Below, piece by piece: positions 10,598 through 19,907 of a stretch of 64,000 nucleotides of DNA (positions within the stretch are counted from its first letter, which is position 1; every line of letters begins with the position of its first letter). The position numbers were made by a program, and so were the translations under genes. Source of the DNA: Streptomyces cavernicola (GTDB lineage: Bacteria; Actinomycetota; Actinomycetes; Streptomycetales; Streptomycetaceae); NCBI RefSeq assembly GCF_029968035.1, contig NZ_JASCIQ010000008.1, positions 62,001-126,000 on the forward strand, read 5' to 3'. The notes beneath the pieces were generated by a model that ran no database searches, had not been told where the DNA came from, and was given only the letters and a program-made list of their open reading frames with translations.

Positions 10598-12073
10598 ATG
10601 CACGACGACAACTCCCCGCAGCAGTCCGAGGGTTCGGTCGGCGAGACGGCCGCGAGTCCCGGCCAGGACAGCTCCGGTGTGTCCCGTAGAGCCATGATGC
10701 GCAATGCCGGGATCGCCGGTGTGGGCCTGGGGCTCGCCGGGTTCACCGGGGGCGCCGCGCACGCGAACCCCGCTGCCGCGACCACGCCCGCACAGGCCAC
10801 CGCGGCCGCCGAAGCCCCTCCCCGGCAGGGCGAGACCATGATCGGGGTGCCGTTCGAGAAGCGGTCGACGGTACGGGTCGGGATCATCGGACTCGGCAAC
10901 CGCGGCGGCAGCATGATCGACCTCTTCCTCGCATTGCCGCAGGTCAGCGTTGTGGCGCTGTGCGATCCGGTCAAGGAGAAGACCGCGGCCGCCGCGAAGA
11001 AGGTCACCGACGCGGGCCAGCCCGCCCCGGCCACGTACACCAAGGGCGAGAGCGACTACGAGAACCTCTGCAAGCGCAGCGACCTGGACTTCGTGTACGT
11101 CGCGACGCCCTGGGACTTCCACTTCGAGATGGCCAAGACGGCGATGCTGAACGGCAAGCACGTCGGCGTGGAATGTCCCATCGCGCTCGAACTCGACCAG
11201 CTGTGGGAGCTGGTGGACCTCTCGGAGCGCACCCGCAAGCACTGCATGCAGCTGGAGAACTGCTGCTACGGCAAGAACGAGATGCGGGTCCTGCGCATGG
11301 CGCACGCCGGGCTCTTCGGTGAACTCCTGCACGGCGCGGGCGCGTACAACCATGACCTGCGCGGCCTGATGTTCGACCCGGACTACTACGAAGGTCCGTG
11401 GCGGCGGCTCTGGCACACGCGGCTGCTCGGCGACCTGTACCCGAACCACGGTTTCGGTCCGGTCTCCAACTACATGGACGTGAACCGCGGCGACCGCGTC
11501 ACGCACATCTCCAGCTTCGGCACCCCGGCGCTCGGCCTCGCCGAGTACCGCAAGGCGAACATGCCGCCGGGCGACCCGAGTTGGAAGGAGACGTACATCG
11601 AGTCCGACCGCACGATCAGCCTCGTGCAGACGGAGAAGGGCCGCGTCATTCGGCTCGAGCACGATGTGTCGACACCCCACCCGTACTCGCGTATCAACAG
11701 CCTCGGCGGTACGAAGGGTGTCTTCGAGGACTACCCGTCGCGGATCTACCTGGAGCCCGGCCACACCGACGACAAGTGGCACGACTTCGCCGAGTTCGCC
11801 GACTGGGACCACTGGCTGTGGAAGGAGCACTCCAACCCGCCCGGCGGGCACGGCGGCATGGACTACATCATGGTGTTCCGCCTGATGCAGTGCATGCAGC
11901 TCGGTCTCGTACCGGACTTCGACGTGTACGACGCGGTGACCTGGACGGCTCCGGTGCCGCTGAGCCACGCCTCCATCAAGGCGAAGGGCGCGCCGCAGGC
12001 GATACCGGACTTCACACGCGGGCTGTGGAACAAGGCCCGTCCGGGGGTGGACTCGGAGAAGCCTGCAGGGTGA
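10598..12073 (+). CDS. Tat-exported Gfo/Idh/MocA protein, GH109-like glycosidase
   Basis: A 491-residue protein with a twin-arginine signal ([20 protein letters not shown], residues about 28-47), then an NAD-binding Rossmann motif [13 protein letters not shown] near residues 90-102. The middle section ([15 protein letters not shown], then [13 protein letters not shown], then [19 protein letters not shown]) matches what I remember of NAD-dependent family GH109 alpha-N-acetylgalactosaminidases rather than plain sugar dehydrogenases. It would act outside the cell carrying a pre-bound NAD. The start is ATG at 10598 with GGAGG 5 bp upstream; an in-frame GTG at 10547 lacks one. Substrate specificity is not certain. 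Confidence 0.8.
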   Translation: MHDDNSPQQSEGSVGETAASPGQDSSGVSRRAMMRNAGIAGVGLGLAGFTGGAAHANPAAATTPAQATAAAEAPPRQGETMIGVPFEKRSTVRVGIIGLGNRGGSMIDLFLALPQVSVVALCDPVKEKTAAAAKKVTDAGQPAPATYTKGESDYENLCKRSDLDFVYVATPWDFHFEMAKTAMLNGKHVGVECPIALELDQLWELVDLSERTRKHCMQLENCCYGKNEMRVLRMAHAGLFGELLHGAGAYNHDLRGLMFDPDYYEGPWRRLWHTRLLGDLYPNHGFGPVSNYMDVNRGDRVTHISSFGTPALGLAEYRKANMPPGDPSWKETYIESDRTISLVQTEKGRVIRLEHDVSTPHPYSRINSLGGTKGVFEDYPSRIYLEPGHTDDKWHDFAEFADWDHWLWKEHSNPPGGHGGMDYIMVFRLMQCMQLGLVPDFDVYDAVTWTAPVPLSHASIKAKGAPQAIPDFTRGLWNKARPGVDSEKPAG

Positions 12074-12088
12074 GCTGAGGCAGGGTTC

Positions 12089-12136
12089 GCGTGGTGTGGT
12101 CCGGCCCTCCTGCAGTAGAGCCGGACCACACCACGC
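12089..12136. terminator. Bidirectional terminator between GH109-like gene and dctA
   Basis: Perfect 17-bp arms (12089-12105 and 12120-12136; core GGTGTGGTCCGGC) with a 14-base loop. It lies 16 bp after one stop and 6 bp from the other in a convergent pair, so it can end both transcripts. Confidence 0.85.
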
Positions 12137-12141
12137 CGGGC

Positions 12142-13629
12142 TCAACTCACTTTCGGCGCGGGGTCGTTGTCTGCGGCGGAGGTTGCGGCTATTCCGGTCC
12201 GTGTTCCGGTTCCGATCCCTGCTCCATCCCCTGTTCCTGTTCCGGCTGTGGACAGAGCGAGGGCTTCGGTCTTCGAGGACTTCGGCGCGCCCTCGTACTC
12301 CTCCCTCTCCTCCTCCTTCTCCTCCTCCGGGACGAACGCGATCTCGCCCGACAGCACCTTCTTCGCCTTGCCCCTGTCGAGCGCGCCCTCCCAACGGGAC
12401 ACCGCGAACACGGCCACACAGTTGCCGAGCAGGTTCACGGAGACCCGCATCGCGTCCATGATCCGGTCGACGCCGAGCAGCAGCGCGACGGCTCCGGCGG
12501 GGATGACGCCGAGCGCGGACGCGGTGGCCGAAAGCGCCAGAAACGCGGAACCGGGAACTCCGGCCATGCCCTTGCTCGTCAGCATCAACACCAGGACCAC
12601 AGTGATCTGTTGACCGAGCGACAGGTCCACGCCCACGGCCTGAGCGATGAACAACGTGCCGATCGACAGGTAGATCGAGGCCCCGTCGAGGTTGAACGAA
12701 TAGCCGGTGGGCAGCACGAGGCCCACGGCGTCGTCACGGCAGCCCGCCTGGCGGAGCTTCTGCATCATGCGCGGCATGACGGTCTCGCTGGACGCGGTGC
12801 CGAGCGCGAGCAGCAGCTCCTCGCGGGTGTAGCGGATGAACTTCCACAGGCTCAGCCCGGTGACCACCTTGAGCGCGACCCCGAGCAGGAGAAGGAAGAT
12901 CAAGGCGACCGCGTAGCAGATGCCGATGAGCTTGCCGTACGTGGAGAGCGCGCCGAGGCCGTACTCCCCCACGAGGTGCGCGGTCGCGCCGAACACGGCG
13001 AGCGGGGCCAGCTTCATGATGAAGCCGACGACCGCGAAGACGACCTCCTGGGCCTGCTCGATGGCGGGCAGGATCGCGGGCACCTTGGTGTTGCCGAGGT
13101 GCAGCAGCGCCGCGCCCACCAGGCAGGCCAGGACGAGGACTTGGAGCAGGGAGTTCTCCGCGAACGCACCGACCGCGCTGTCCGGCAGCGAGTGCAGGAT
13201 GAACTCCGAGGTGGACGGCAGCTCGCCGCCACCGGTCTTCTCGTCGACGGCGGACGCGTCGAGAGAAGCGGGGTCGACATTCATGCCGAAGCCGGGTCGC
13301 CCGAGGTTGCCGGCGACCAGCCCGACGACCAGGGCGATGGTGGTGGCGACCTCGAACCAGATCAGGGCCTTGAGCCCGATCCGGCCGAAGGCCTTGAGGT
13401 CACCGGCCTTGGTGATGCCGGCGACGACCACGCAGAACACGAGCGGGGCGATCATCGCCTTGATGAGCCGTACGAAGCCGTCGCCGAGCGGTTGGACGGC
13501 GGTGGCCACCTCGGGCCACAGGCGTCCGACGAGGACTCCGATCACAAGAGCGCAGGCGACCTGCGCGAACAATGAGGTACGCAACAAGCGTGCGACGCGT
13601 CGCGGTAGGGACGGTACGGACTGCGGCAC
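12142..13629 (-). CDS. dctA: C4-dicarboxylate:cation symporter (DctA/SDF family)
   Basis: A 495-residue integral membrane carrier for succinate, fumarate or malate with Na+/H+. It has the DAACS-family marks: repeated hydrophobic segments (CALVIGVLVGRLWP; FVRLIKAMIAPLVFCVVVAGI), the serine-rich loop ALGTASSETVMPRMM and the TGYSFNLDGASIYLSIG motif that binds cation and substrate. The C-terminus is long and charged (Glu-rich EEEKEEEREE, then Gly/Thr/Ala-rich), which is unusual for DctA. The start chosen is GTG at 13629, with GGAGG 7 bp upstream. The frame is open further upstream but would cross the promoter-like palindromes. Confidence 0.9.
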   Translation of the reverse strand: MPQSVPSLPRRVARLLRTSLFAQVACALVIGVLVGRLWPEVATAVQPLGDGFVRLIKAMIAPLVFCVVVAGITKAGDLKAFGRIGLKALIWFEVATTIALVVGLVAGNLGRPGFGMNVDPASLDASAVDEKTGGGELPSTSEFILHSLPDSAVGAFAENSLLQVLVLACLVGAALLHLGNTKVPAILPAIEQAQEVVFAVVGFIMKLAPLAVFGATAHLVGEYGLGALSTYGKLIGICYAVALIFLLLLGVALKVVTGLSLWKFIRYTREELLLALGTASSETVMPRMMQKLRQAGCRDDAVGLVLPTGYSFNLDGASIYLSIGTLFIAQAVGVDLSLGQQITVVLVLMLTSKGMAGVPGSAFLALSATASALGVIPAGAVALLLGVDRIMDAMRVSVNLLGNCVAVFAVSRWEGALDRGKAKKVLSGEIAFVPEEEKEEEREEYEGAPKSSKTEALALSTAGTGTGDGAGIGTGTRTGIAATSAADNDPAPKVS

Positions 13630-13641
13630 GGGCACTCCTCC

Positions 13642-13674
13642 GAAGTTACTTCTGGTATACGGAAAGTAATTTCC
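13642..13674 (-). promoter_or_regulatory. Two adjacent palindromes upstream of dctA
   Basis: GAAGTTACTTC (13642-13652) and GGAAAGTAATTTCC (13661-13674) are two related AT-rich palindromes with centres about 20 bp apart, two helical turns. They sit 13-45 bp upstream of the dctA start and share the pattern GAA-rich arm/TTC-rich arm. This looks like a double operator for a dimeric regulator. The protein is unknown and no regulator gene is adjacent. Confidence 0.55.
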
Positions 13675-13853
13675 GCGAAGCGCACTCTTGCTGACAGATG
13701 TCAGGGAAGAAAAGACGTCCGTGTCAGATCCGCGTAAAGATTGGATCTTGCTACAACGCCCGCCGGTGTGAGCACCCTTTTGTGGCGGCCTCGGTGGCGC
13801 GATCAGCCTTAGTGGCATGAATTGTCGCCCTGGCGATAGGTGTTGCGAATGCA

Positions 13854-13892
13854 CTATCGGCCAGCGCTATCGGTCGGCACTGTCGGCCGGCT
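13854..13892. repeat. 13-bp imperfect tandem repeat, three units
   Basis: CTATCGGCCAGCG, CTATCGGTCGGCA and CTGTCGGCCGGCT lie head to tail, 19 bp downstream of the L,D-transpeptidase stop on the minus strand. No function is evident. Confidence 0.6.
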
Positions 13893-13910
13893 CTAAAGGT
13901 CCCGCGTATC

Positions 13911-14729
13911 TCAGGCCGCGCCGAGGTGACCCTTGTCGCCCATGACGATCACCGGGTGGGACTCGGGGTCCAGCTCCTGCAGCAGGTACTCCATCGCCGA
14001 CTTGGACACGCTCACGCAGCCCGACGTGCCGCTGCCATGGTCGAGGTGCAGCCAGATGTAGCCGCCCTTGGACTGCCCCTGCGGTCGGCTCGGGTCGTTG
14101 GGCGGGGTACCCGGGACTCGGTTGTAGTCGATGGCGATCACATGGTCGAAGTCGTGCCAGTACGTCTTGGGCCAGGCACGGGACGCCTGAAAAGCGGGCG
14201 AGTGCGTGTACGGAAGGCGGGCGTCCGGCGCGGCGAGCACACCGCCCGCGTCGCTCAACGTGAACACCCCGACGGGGCTGCGCTTGTCGCCCTCCCGGTG
14301 ATCGGCGGTCCAGCCCCGCTTGCCGTTGTGCGCGGGCCAACTGCGGGTGCGGTCCCAGGTTTTGCCGTGCTTCTCGTACAGGAACACCGTGGAGTCCGGC
14401 GAGTCCTCTCCCTCGCCCCGGACCACCAGGGCCTGGCGTGCCTGTTCGGGGATGCGGCTGTGCAGGGCGTTGCCGACGTCCGGGAGGCGTCGCAGGTTCT
14501 GGGTGCGCTGCTTCACACCGTTCGCGGCGTTCCCGGCCGAGCCACTGCCGGGCTTCCCGGGTGCCCCGTTCCCGTTCTTCGTTGATGCGGTGCCACCGGC
14601 TTTGCCGCCCGAACTCCCGCTCTCCGTCGCACCGCAGGACGTGAGGGCTGTCAGCGCGAGCAGCGTCGCGAGAGCCGTCCCGAAAACCGTCCGCCCCCTG
14701 AGCGTCCCCGATATGCGCATACGCCCCAT
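13911..14729 (-). CDS. L,D-transpeptidase (YkuD) family lipoprotein
   Basis: A 272-residue exported protein that may crosslink peptidoglycan. It has a basic start MGRMRISGTLRGR, a hydrophobic core, and the lipobox LTSC near residue 32. A Gly/Ser/Asn-rich linker follows, then a YkuD-like domain ending in the catalytic motif: His in WLHLDHGSGTSGC, the Gly-rich turn and the Cys of SGCVSVS near residue 245. The domain has substrate-like sequences RSPVGVFTLSDA typical of the family. The start is uncertain: GTG at 14747 and ATG at 14720 are also in frame, and none has a strong ribosome site. It lies upstream of dctA on the same strand, 281 bp apart and probably separately transcribed. Confidence 0.8.
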   Translation of the reverse strand: MGRMRISGTLRGRTVFGTALATLLALTALTSCGATESGSSGGKAGGTASTKNGNGAPGKPGSGSAGNAANGVKQRTQNLRRLPDVGNALHSRIPEQARQALVVRGEGEDSPDSTVFLYEKHGKTWDRTRSWPAHNGKRGWTADHREGDKRSPVGVFTLSDAGGVLAAPDARLPYTHSPAFQASRAWPKTYWHDFDHVIAIDYNRVPGTPPNDPSRPQGQSKGGYIWLHLDHGSGTSGCVSVSKSAMEYLLQELDPESHPVIVMGDKGHLGAA

Positions 14730-15003
14730 CGTCGCACCCGGCACCACCAGCCCGGCCTGTACGGACCCCGCCGACAGGAGGAATGACCGGTTCTTTGCAC
14801 GCAGACGGAAAACCGTTTGCCTCGGGTGCCGTTTCGGAGTCAGCCTTGCGAGGTTTCCCCCGATTCCTCAGCCTCACCCAGCACAGCAGGCGCTTACTCC
14901 AATTCTTCAACCCTCTCCCCTCTCCCCCGTCAACTCCTCGGCTCCTCAACCGCATTCAGCACCGCGGCTCCTCCGCAGCGCGCCGACCGACCTCTGGGAC
15001 GTC

Positions 15004-17028
15004 ATGCAGATCAGCGATCTTCCGTACGCCGACCCGGGTGTGCCCGACGCCCGCTCGGGCCCACGGTTCCTGTGGTGGCTCGGACGCAACCAACTGGGCG
15101 GCCAACTCAAGGCGCTCGCCTGGGGCCTGTTGCACTTCGTCGCCGTCATGACCCTGCCGTACGGGGTGGGTCTCGCCGTCCAGGCCGTCGTCGAGCGGTC
15201 CGGAACGCGTCTCGCCCTGGCCGGGGTCATGCTCGTCGTGTCCGGGATCGGCATCGCACTCGGCGACACCATGCTGCACCGCACCGCCGTCACCAACTGG
15301 ATCACCGCCGCCGCCCGCGTACAGCAGCTCCTCGCCCGCAGGACCGCCCACTTGGGGTCGGCTCTGACGCGTCGGGTCGCCGCCGGCGAGGTGGTCGCGG
15401 TGTCGACGGGCGACGTGGAGAAGATCGGCTGGTTCGTGGAGGCCGTCTCCCGGTTCACGGCTGCGGCGCTGACGGTCGTCGTGGTGTGCGTGGGGCTCGT
15501 CGTGTACCAGCCCGACCTCGGGCTCGTCGTAGCCGTGGGCGTGCCACTCGTCGGCCTCGGCGTCCTGCCGTTGCTGCCGCGCGCCACCCGGCTCGCGGAC
15601 GCCCAGCGCGAGAAGGCGGGCAAGGCCACCGAACTCGCCTCGGACACGGTCGCCGGACTGCGCGTGCTGCGTGGCATCGGCGGCGAGGAACTCTTCCTCG
15701 ACCGCTACCGTCGCGCCTCCCAGGACGTGCGCCGCGCGGCCGTGCGCAGCGCGCGCATGTGGTCCCTCATCACCGCTGTACAAGTTCTGCTCCCTGGTCT
15801 GCTGCTCATCGCCGTGGTCTGGCACGGCCTCGGTCTGGTCCGGGACGGCCACGTCGCGGTCGGCGAACTCGTCACCGTCTACAGCGCGGTGATGCTTCTG
15901 GGCTATCCGCTTCGTCACTTCGAAGAGATCGCGATGGCGTACTCCTTCTCCCGCCCGTCGGCCAAGCGCGCGGCACGAGTTCTCTCGCTCCAGCGGGACT
16001 CTTCGGTGGGGGCGGAGGTCACGGATGGCTCGGGTGACTCAGGCGACTCAGCCGGCTCGGGTGACTCGGCTGGCTCGGGTGACTCGGCTGGCTCGGGCTC
16101 TGGGGAAAGTTCGGGTTCGGGGTCAACTTCGGGATCGGGATCAACTTCGGGATCGGGATCAACTTCGGGATCGGGTGTCGGCTCAGTCGGGGCTCCCGTC
16201 CGTGCGACCGGTGACCTCTACGACCCGGTGACCGGGCTGCTCGCCCCGGAGGGTCGTCTCACGGCCGTGGTCTGCGGCGACCCCGACGAGGCCGGCCGGC
16301 TCGCCGAACGGCTCGGCGGACACGCCCCGCTGGACACCCCCGTCCCTTCGGTGCGCCTCGGCGACACCCAGCTCGACGCCCTTCCCCTCGACGCCGCCCG
16401 CGCCGCCGTCCTCGTGCAGGACAAAGACCCGGTGCTGCTCTCCGGAACCCTGCGCGAGCTCCTCGACGTGCCCGCCTCCGGACAGGTCGCCGTGGCAGAC
16501 GCCCTGGCCGCGGCCGAGTGCGCCGACGTGCTGGACGCCCTTGCGCAGAACTCGGTGGACGACGACCCGATGGAAGCGCCGATCACCGAACGCGGCCGGT
16601 CGCTCTCCGGCGGCCAGCGCCAACGCCTGGCCCTCGCCCGGTCCTTGGTGACCGACCCGGAGGTCCTCGTACTGGACGAGCCGACGTCCGCCGTGGACTC
16701 GCACACCGAGGCACGCATCGCGGACGGGCTGCGCGCCCTCCGTCGAGGCCGCACCACCGTCGTGTGCACGTCGTCCCCGCTGCTCCTGGACCGGGCCGAG
16801 CGTGTGGTGTTCGTCCACGAAGGCGAGGTCGCGGCGGTCGGCGTGCACCGCGAACTCGTCCACACCCAGCCCCGCTACCGCGCAGTCGTGACCCGGGAGA
16901 CGGAACAGGAACAGCAGCACCGCACCGGCAACGGATCGGGCGGCCCGGACGGGTCCGGCGACAAGACCGCAGCCCGGGTCGGCACCACCGGCCTCGGCAT
17001 CGAGATCGGCATCGAGGAGACAGCATGA
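15004..17028 (+). CDS. ABC exporter subunit A, Walker A degenerate
   Basis: A 674-residue half-transporter. The membrane domain (about residues 20-330) begins FLWWLGRNQLGGQLKALAWG. It is followed by an unusual Gly/Ser/Asp linker of about 55 residues (near 340-395) and an ATPase domain. The place of Walker A reads VVCGDPDEAGRL, without the GxxGxGK[ST] lysine, while the signature LSGGQRQRLALARSL and Walker B VLVLDEPTSAVD are intact. It therefore cannot bind ATP normally by itself and should pair with the next gene, which starts inside its stop codon (ATGA). ATG at 15004 is the first start that leads straight into the domain; the frame is open upstream. Confidence 0.85.
   Translation: MQISDLPYADPGVPDARSGPRFLWWLGRNQLGGQLKALAWGLLHFVAVMTLPYGVGLAVQAVVERSGTRLALAGVMLVVSGIGIALGDTMLHRTAVTNWITAAARVQQLLARRTAHLGSALTRRVAAGEVVAVSTGDVEKIGWFVEAVSRFTAAALTVVVVCVGLVVYQPDLGLVVAVGVPLVGLGVLPLLPRATRLADAQREKAGKATELASDTVAGLRVLRGIGGEELFLDRYRRASQDVRRAAVRSARMWSLITAVQVLLPGLLLIAVVWHGLGLVRDGHVAVGELVTVYSAVMLLGYPLRHFEEIAMAYSFSRPSAKRAARVLSLQRDSSVGAEVTDGSGDSGDSAGSGDSAGSGDSAGSGSGESSGSGSTSGSGSTSGSGSTSGSGVGSVGAPVRATGDLYDPVTGLLAPEGRLTAVVCGDPDEAGRLAERLGGHAPLDTPVPSVRLGDTQLDALPLDAARAAVLVQDKDPVLLSGTLRELLDVPASGQVAVADALAAAECADVLDALAQNSVDDDPMEAPITERGRSLSGGQRQRLALARSLVTDPEVLVLDEPTSAVDSHTEARIADGLRALRRGRTTVVCTSSPLLLDRAERVVFVHEGEVAAVGVHRELVHTQPRYRAVVTRETEQEQQHRTGNGSGGPDGSGDKTAARVGTTGLGIEIGIEETA
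16020..16175 (+). repeat. In-frame 18-bp repeats coding for a Gly-Ser linker
   Basis: Two different 18-bp repeat families lie side by side inside the exporter A gene: about three copies around GACTCGGCTGGCTCGGGT, then three copies around TCAACTTCGGGATCGGGA (16122-16175). Both encode Ser/Gly/Asp/Thr linkers between the membrane and ATPase domains, so linker length can change without a frameshift. Confidence 0.85.
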
Positions 17029-18806
17029 TCGGCCTGGCGCCGCCGGAGTACGACCCGGCGGCTCCCCGCACCACGGAGACGCTGCCGGTGGGCAGCCCCG
17101 CGACGGTACGGGCGTACGTGCGTGAACTGCTCGCTCGGCACCGCAAAGCCTTCGCTCTGCTGATCGGCGTCAACGCGGTCGCCGTGATCTCGTCCATGGT
17201 CGGTCCCACCCTCCTCGGTGATCTTGTGCAGGATGCCGCCGACGGTGCCCGCGACCTCCAACTGGGCCGTGCCGTCGCGCTGTTCGTGGTTGCGCTGGTC
17301 CTGCAGGCCGTCTTCATCCGCCTGGTGCGGCTGCGTGGTGCGACGCTGGGCGAGCAGATGCTGGCCGACCTTCGCGAGGACTTCCTGATCCGCTCCGTCG
17401 GCCTGCCGCCCGGTGTCCTGGAGCGGGCCGGCACCGGTGATCTGCTGTCCCGTATCACCACGGACATCGACCGGCTCGCCAACGCCATGCGCGAGGCGGT
17501 CCCGCAGGTGACCATCGGCGTCGTGTGGATCGGGCTGCTCCTCGGCGGTCTCGCCTTCACCTCTCCGCCGCTCGCGCTCGCGGTGCTCCTCGCGGTTCCC
17601 GCACTGGTCGTCGGCTGCCGCTGGTACTTCAAGCGCGCCCCGTCCGCGTATCGTTCGGAGGCCGCCGGGTACGCCGCCGTGGCCGCCGCCCTGACGGAGA
17701 CCGTGGACGCGGGACGCACCGTGGAGGCCCACCGGCTCGGTGACCGGCGCGTCGCCCTGTCCGACCAGCGCGTCCAAGAATGGACTGCCTGGGAGCGCTA
17801 CACCCTCTACCTCCGTTCCGTCCTCTTCCCCGTCATCAACGCCACGCACGTGACCGTCCTGACTTCGGTGCTGCTCGTGGGCGGCGTCTTCGTCCTGCAG
17901 GGCTGGATCGACGTCGGCCAGCTCACGACCGGCGCCTTGATCGCCCAGATGATGGTCGACCCCGTGAACCTGATCCTGCGCTGGTACGACGAGCTCCAGG
18001 TCGCCCAGGTCTCCCTGGCCCGACTCGTGGGGGTCCGCGAGATCGAACCGGGAGCGGGCGACACGTCCGTCGCCCCCGACGGGCGTGAGGTCACGGCGGA
18101 CCGCGTCCACTTCGGATACCGCACGGGCGTGGACGTCCTGCACCAGGTGACCCTTTCCGTACAGCCCGGAAGCCGGGTCGCTCTGGTCGGGCCGTCCGGT
18201 GCGGGCAAGTCCACGCTCGGCCGTCTGCTCGCCGGCATCTACGGTCCCCGCACCGGTTCGGTCGCCCTCGGTGGCGCGGAGCTGTCCCTTATGCCCGCGG
18301 AACGGGTCCGCGAGCATGTCGCCCTGGTCAACCAGGAACACCACGTGTTCGTCGGTTCGCTGCGCGACAACCTGCTCCTCGCCCGGTCCGACGCCAAGGA
18401 CGCCGAGCTGTGGGCAGCGCTCGGCGCGGTCGACGCCGACGCCTGGGCGCGGGCGCTCGACGACGCCCTCGACACCGAGGTCGGCTCGGGCGGCTTCACG
18501 CTCACCCCGGCTCAGGCCCAGCAGATCGCCCTGGCCCGGCTGGTGCTCGCCGATCCGCACACGCTGGTCCTGGACGAGGCGACCTCGCTGCTCGACCCGC
18601 GCGCCGCCCGGAACCTGGAGCGGTCCCTGGCGCGCGTGCTGGACGGCCGCACCGTGGTCGCCATTGCGCACCGTCTGCACACGGCACATGACGCCGACGT
18701 GATCGCGGTCGTCGAGCAGGGCCGGATCAGCGAGTTGGGCAGCCACGACGAACTCGTCGCCGCGGACGGCGCGTACGCCGCACTGTGGCGGTCCTGGCAC
18801 GGGTGA
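17025..18806 (+). CDS. ABC exporter subunit B, signature motif degenerate
   Basis: A 593-residue partner of the preceding gene, overlapping it by 4 bp. The membrane domain spans about residues 40-320 (AFALLIGVNAVAVISSMVG; LGEQMLADLREDFL). The ATPase has canonical Walker A LVGPSGAGKST near residue 388 and Walker B TLVLDEATSLLD. The signature LSGGQ is replaced by LTPAQAQQIALARL near residue 493. With subunit A this predicts one complete ATP site (Walker A of B with signature of A) and one site lacking both. That is the asymmetric heterodimeric exporter type, in an extreme form. The substrate is unknown and no dedicated biosynthetic gene is adjacent. Confidence 0.87.
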   Translation: MIGLAPPEYDPAAPRTTETLPVGSPATVRAYVRELLARHRKAFALLIGVNAVAVISSMVGPTLLGDLVQDAADGARDLQLGRAVALFVVALVLQAVFIRLVRLRGATLGEQMLADLREDFLIRSVGLPPGVLERAGTGDLLSRITTDIDRLANAMREAVPQVTIGVVWIGLLLGGLAFTSPPLALAVLLAVPALVVGCRWYFKRAPSAYRSEAAGYAAVAAALTETVDAGRTVEAHRLGDRRVALSDQRVQEWTAWERYTLYLRSVLFPVINATHVTVLTSVLLVGGVFVLQGWIDVGQLTTGALIAQMMVDPVNLILRWYDELQVAQVSLARLVGVREIEPGAGDTSVAPDGREVTADRVHFGYRTGVDVLHQVTLSVQPGSRVALVGPSGAGKSTLGRLLAGIYGPRTGSVALGGAELSLMPAERVREHVALVNQEHHVFVGSLRDNLLLARSDAKDAELWAALGAVDADAWARALDDALDTEVGSGGFTLTPAQAQQIALARLVLADPHTLVLDEATSLLDPRAARNLERSLARVLDGRTVVAIAHRLHTAHDADVIAVVEQGRISELGSHDELVAADGAYAALWRSWHG

Positions 18807-18830
18807 CCCACTCCGCGAAGAGGGCTGGAG

Positions 18831-18860
18831 GTGCTGCCGGCCGACGCCTGCCGGCGGCAC
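18831..18860. terminator. Hairpin between ABC exporter and SDR gene
   Basis: Arms GTGCTGCCGGC (18831-18841) and GCCGGCGGCAC (18850-18860) with an 8-base loop and one G-U type mismatch. It lies between two convergent genes, 25 bp after one stop and 24 bp from the other. Confidence 0.65.
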
Positions 18861-18883
18861 TTCCGCTCACTGGGCGGCGTGGC

Positions 18884-19627
18884 TCAGCCGATGCCACCCG
18901 TGGCCCGGATGTTCTGCCCCGTGATCCATCTGCCATCGGGACCCACCAGAAAGCCCACCACATCGGCCACGTCCGACGGCTGGCCGAGTCTGCGGAGCGG
19001 GGTCATTGCCACGGCCATCTCGAGGTTCTCCGGCGAGTTGGTGCCTCGTAGGAGATCGGTGTCGGTGGCTCCGGGCGAGACCGTGTTCGCCGTGATGCCT
19101 CGGGGTCCGAGCTCCTGCGCCGCCACGGCGGTCAGCTGCTCGATCGCGCCCTTGCTGGCCGCGTACGGGGCGTTCTGCGGGGCCGGGCGGGCAGTGTTCA
19201 AAGTGGAGATGGTGATGATGCGGCCGCCGTCCCGCATATGCCGGGCCGCGTGGCGGATCGTGAGGAACGCGGCCTTGGCGTTGACGGTCATCGCCTGGTC
19301 GAAGACCTCCTCCTCGGTCTCCGCGAGGGGCGCGATCGAGAAGTTGAGCGCGGCGTTGTTCACCAGGATGTCGAGTCCGCCGAACCGTTCGTCGGCGAGC
19401 TCCATGAGGCGCTCCGGCGCTCCCGCAGCTGCCAGGTCGAGCTGCACGCCATGGACGCTTCCGCCGGCGTCTTCGACCGCTCGTACGACGTCTGCGGCCG
19501 CATCGGTGCTCTGCGCGTAGTTGAACACCACGCTCGCCCCGTCGCGCGCCAAGCGCTCCACGATCGCCCGGCCGATCCCGCGCGAACCCCCTGTGACAAC
19601 CGCCGTCTTGCCCTTCAGCACTGCCAT
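18884..19627 (-). CDS. Short-chain dehydrogenase/reductase (FabG-like)
   Basis: A 247-residue classical SDR. The cofactor site TGGSRGIGRAIVERLARDG is near residues 13-31, NNAALNFS marks strand 4, the catalytic Ser lies in ISTLNTA, and YAASK gives the Tyr/Lys pair near residues 153-157. The ending FLVGPDGRWITGQNIRATGG is typical of 3-oxoacyl-ACP reductase-like enzymes. It would reduce or oxidise a hydroxyl/keto group with NAD(P)(H) in the cytoplasm. ATG at 19627 directly follows a G-rich ribosome site. It is a single gene; the substrate is unknown. Confidence 0.87.
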   Translation of the reverse strand: MAVLKGKTAVVTGGSRGIGRAIVERLARDGASVVFNYAQSTDAAADVVRAVEDAGGSVHGVQLDLAAAGAPERLMELADERFGGLDILVNNAALNFSIAPLAETEEEVFDQAMTVNAKAAFLTIRHAARHMRDGGRIITISTLNTARPAPQNAPYAASKGAIEQLTAVAAQELGPRGITANTVSPGATDTDLLRGTNSPENLEMAVAMTPLRRLGQPSDVADVVGFLVGPDGRWITGQNIRATGGIG

Positions 19628-19907
19628 GACGCCCCCCGACTCGTGTGCGGTCTGTGCCCGTCGAACACACTCGAATCTACGCCTCGGATCGCCCGGAATC
19701 CGACGTTCCCACAGGGCAACTCATTCGCTGAGAGCAGAGCCGGGAGCGGTGTGAAACGAGGCCGGGCACTAACGCGCGAGCACTGATTGCAAGGCGCGAC
19801 CGCCGGCTGCCTGATCAGACGATCGAGCGAAGTCTCACCCTGAGGTCAAGAGTGAGAGATCGTTCGGGCATCCCCGAGAATCACCTTCCCAGAAGCCTCC
19901 GAAGCCG

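Noticed and set aside
10175..12394. Very long minus-strand frame opposite the GH109-like gene
   Set aside because: Antisense to a gene with clear domains; composition is His/Arg/Val-rich without motifs.
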